A program made the position numbers and the translations under genes. Under the pieces are notes generated by a model. The model saw only the letters and a program-made list of their open reading frames with translations. It was not told the origin of the DNA and did not search any database. 64,000 nt of DNA from Allobacillus halotolerans. GTDB taxonomy: Bacteria; Bacillota; Bacilli; Bacillales; Alkalibacillaceae. Below, one piece after another: positions 63,544-64,000 of this stretch (its first letter is position 1; each line of letters begins with the position of its first letter). The stretch lies in NCBI RefSeq assembly GCF_028743495.1, contig NZ_CP117968.1, one strand, 5' to 3'.

Positions 63544-63987
63544 TCCAGGAGCCCCCCTTTTTTCATTGTAGAGAAATCGGTTTTTACTATATGTCTACTC
63601 ATTATCGTCTTGCCATAACATCCGGTTCGTTTTCAAAATTGTGCGACACTTTTGGTGAAGAAGTTCTACTTAGTATACCAATTTAAAAAAATTAGTAATT
63701 AGTAGATTTCTGGAAGGATGTTAAGGAAGTATGTCGAACCGTTTCTAGATAATCATAAACGCTAGACTAAATTTTGACAACATTATTTCTTATATAGATA
63801 TAATTCAGAAAATAATTAAAAAAATGAAAAATATTTAGCACCTCTTCTTCTTAGTTAGCTGGATTGCGAAGTTTATGGGATTTTTGATTAAATCAAACCT
63901 TGCTAATTGTGAAAAAATAAGGTATGATTTTTCTAACCCTATTTTACATAGGGAAAACGATATATTCTCAAGGGGGTAACACGCACT
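63544..63987. promoter_or_regulatory. Divergent control region between dppC and the 63988 gene
   Basis: For dppC: extended -10 TGGTATACT (TATACT at 63672-63677, minus strand). For the plus gene: TTGCTA (63900-63905), 17-bp spacer, TATGAT (63923-63928). A perfect 15-bp palindrome TTTGATTAAATCAAA lies at 63883-63897, next to that -35. A CodY-like ATAATTCAGAAAATA (63800-63814) has 4 mismatches to consensus. Confidence 0.5.
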
Positions 63988-64000
63988 ATGAAGTCAAAAA
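63988..64000 (+). CDS. Start of a gene cut by the window end
   Basis: ATG with MKSK visible; AGGGGGTAA stands 9 nt upstream and a promoter at 63900-63928. The N-terminus is basic, as in a signal peptide. It may be the peptide-binding lipoprotein of the dpp system, an inference from position alone. Confidence 0.5.

Overview
The window looks like the chromosome of a low-to-moderate-GC, Gram-positive, spore-forming member of the Bacillaceae, probably halophilic or halotolerant. The sequence reasons are: AAGGAGG-type ribosome binding sites with frequent TTG and GTG starts; the Bacillus gene neighbourhoods spo0F-pyrG-rpoE, ywhD-pbpG-ywiB-argS and ywdI-ywdK; sporulation genes (spo0F, pbpG); and many sodium or osmolyte transporters (BCCT, NSS, TRAP, CPA-type antiporter) with an acidic lipoprotein linker. 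No rRNA, tRNA, prophage, complete insertion sequence or CRISPR array was seen.

Layout. 0.1-3 kb: spo0F, pyrG (with an intact reiterative-initiation promoter/attenuator) and rpoE. 3.2-5.1 kb: an ABC-2 permease and a guanylate-kinase-like gene. 5.7-18.4 kb: a fatty-acid/branched-acyl degradation cluster on the minus strand: fadF, then thiolase, 3-hydroxyacyl-CoA dehydrogenase, two acyl-CoA dehydrogenases, meaB, a TetR regulator and fused isobutyryl-CoA mutase icmF. Matching operators sit at the fadF and thiolase promoters. 19.4-21.5 kb: a small membrane protein, an Na+/solute symporter broken by an internal deletion and a frameshift, and an unknown gene. 22-28.6 kb: argS, ywiB, pbpG, ywhD, an unknown secreted protein, a MITE-like element, ywdK and ywdI. 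28.8-37.4 kb: an NSS transporter, a YjiH-family membrane protein, an RNPP-type regulator, an M29 aminopeptidase, a P-loop ATPase, and a TerC gene in two frames. 37.8-41.1 kb: a TRAP transporter with an element inserted between dctM and dctP. 42.4-48.8 kb: a cation/proton antiporter, a YerD-type FMN protein and small proteins. 49-57 kb: hutH/hutP with a HutP-type antiterminator, a thioesterase, two tandem BCCT transporters and a TPR protein. 57.3-63.5 kb: tdh-kbl and a dipeptide/oligopeptide ABC operon, with the start of a divergent gene at the window end.

The most unusual signal lies between genes. Nine intergenic tandem arrays occur in 64 kb. Seven have a unit of exactly 21 bp and two a unit of exactly 52 bp, close to 2 and 5 turns of B-DNA. 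Unrelated unit sequences share these periods, one unit family recurs at three loci (once inverted), another at two, and three arrays abut the end of the same MITE-like element. Terminators, promoters and starts were chosen by eye; functions named by family come from recognition of motifs and synteny, with no database search.
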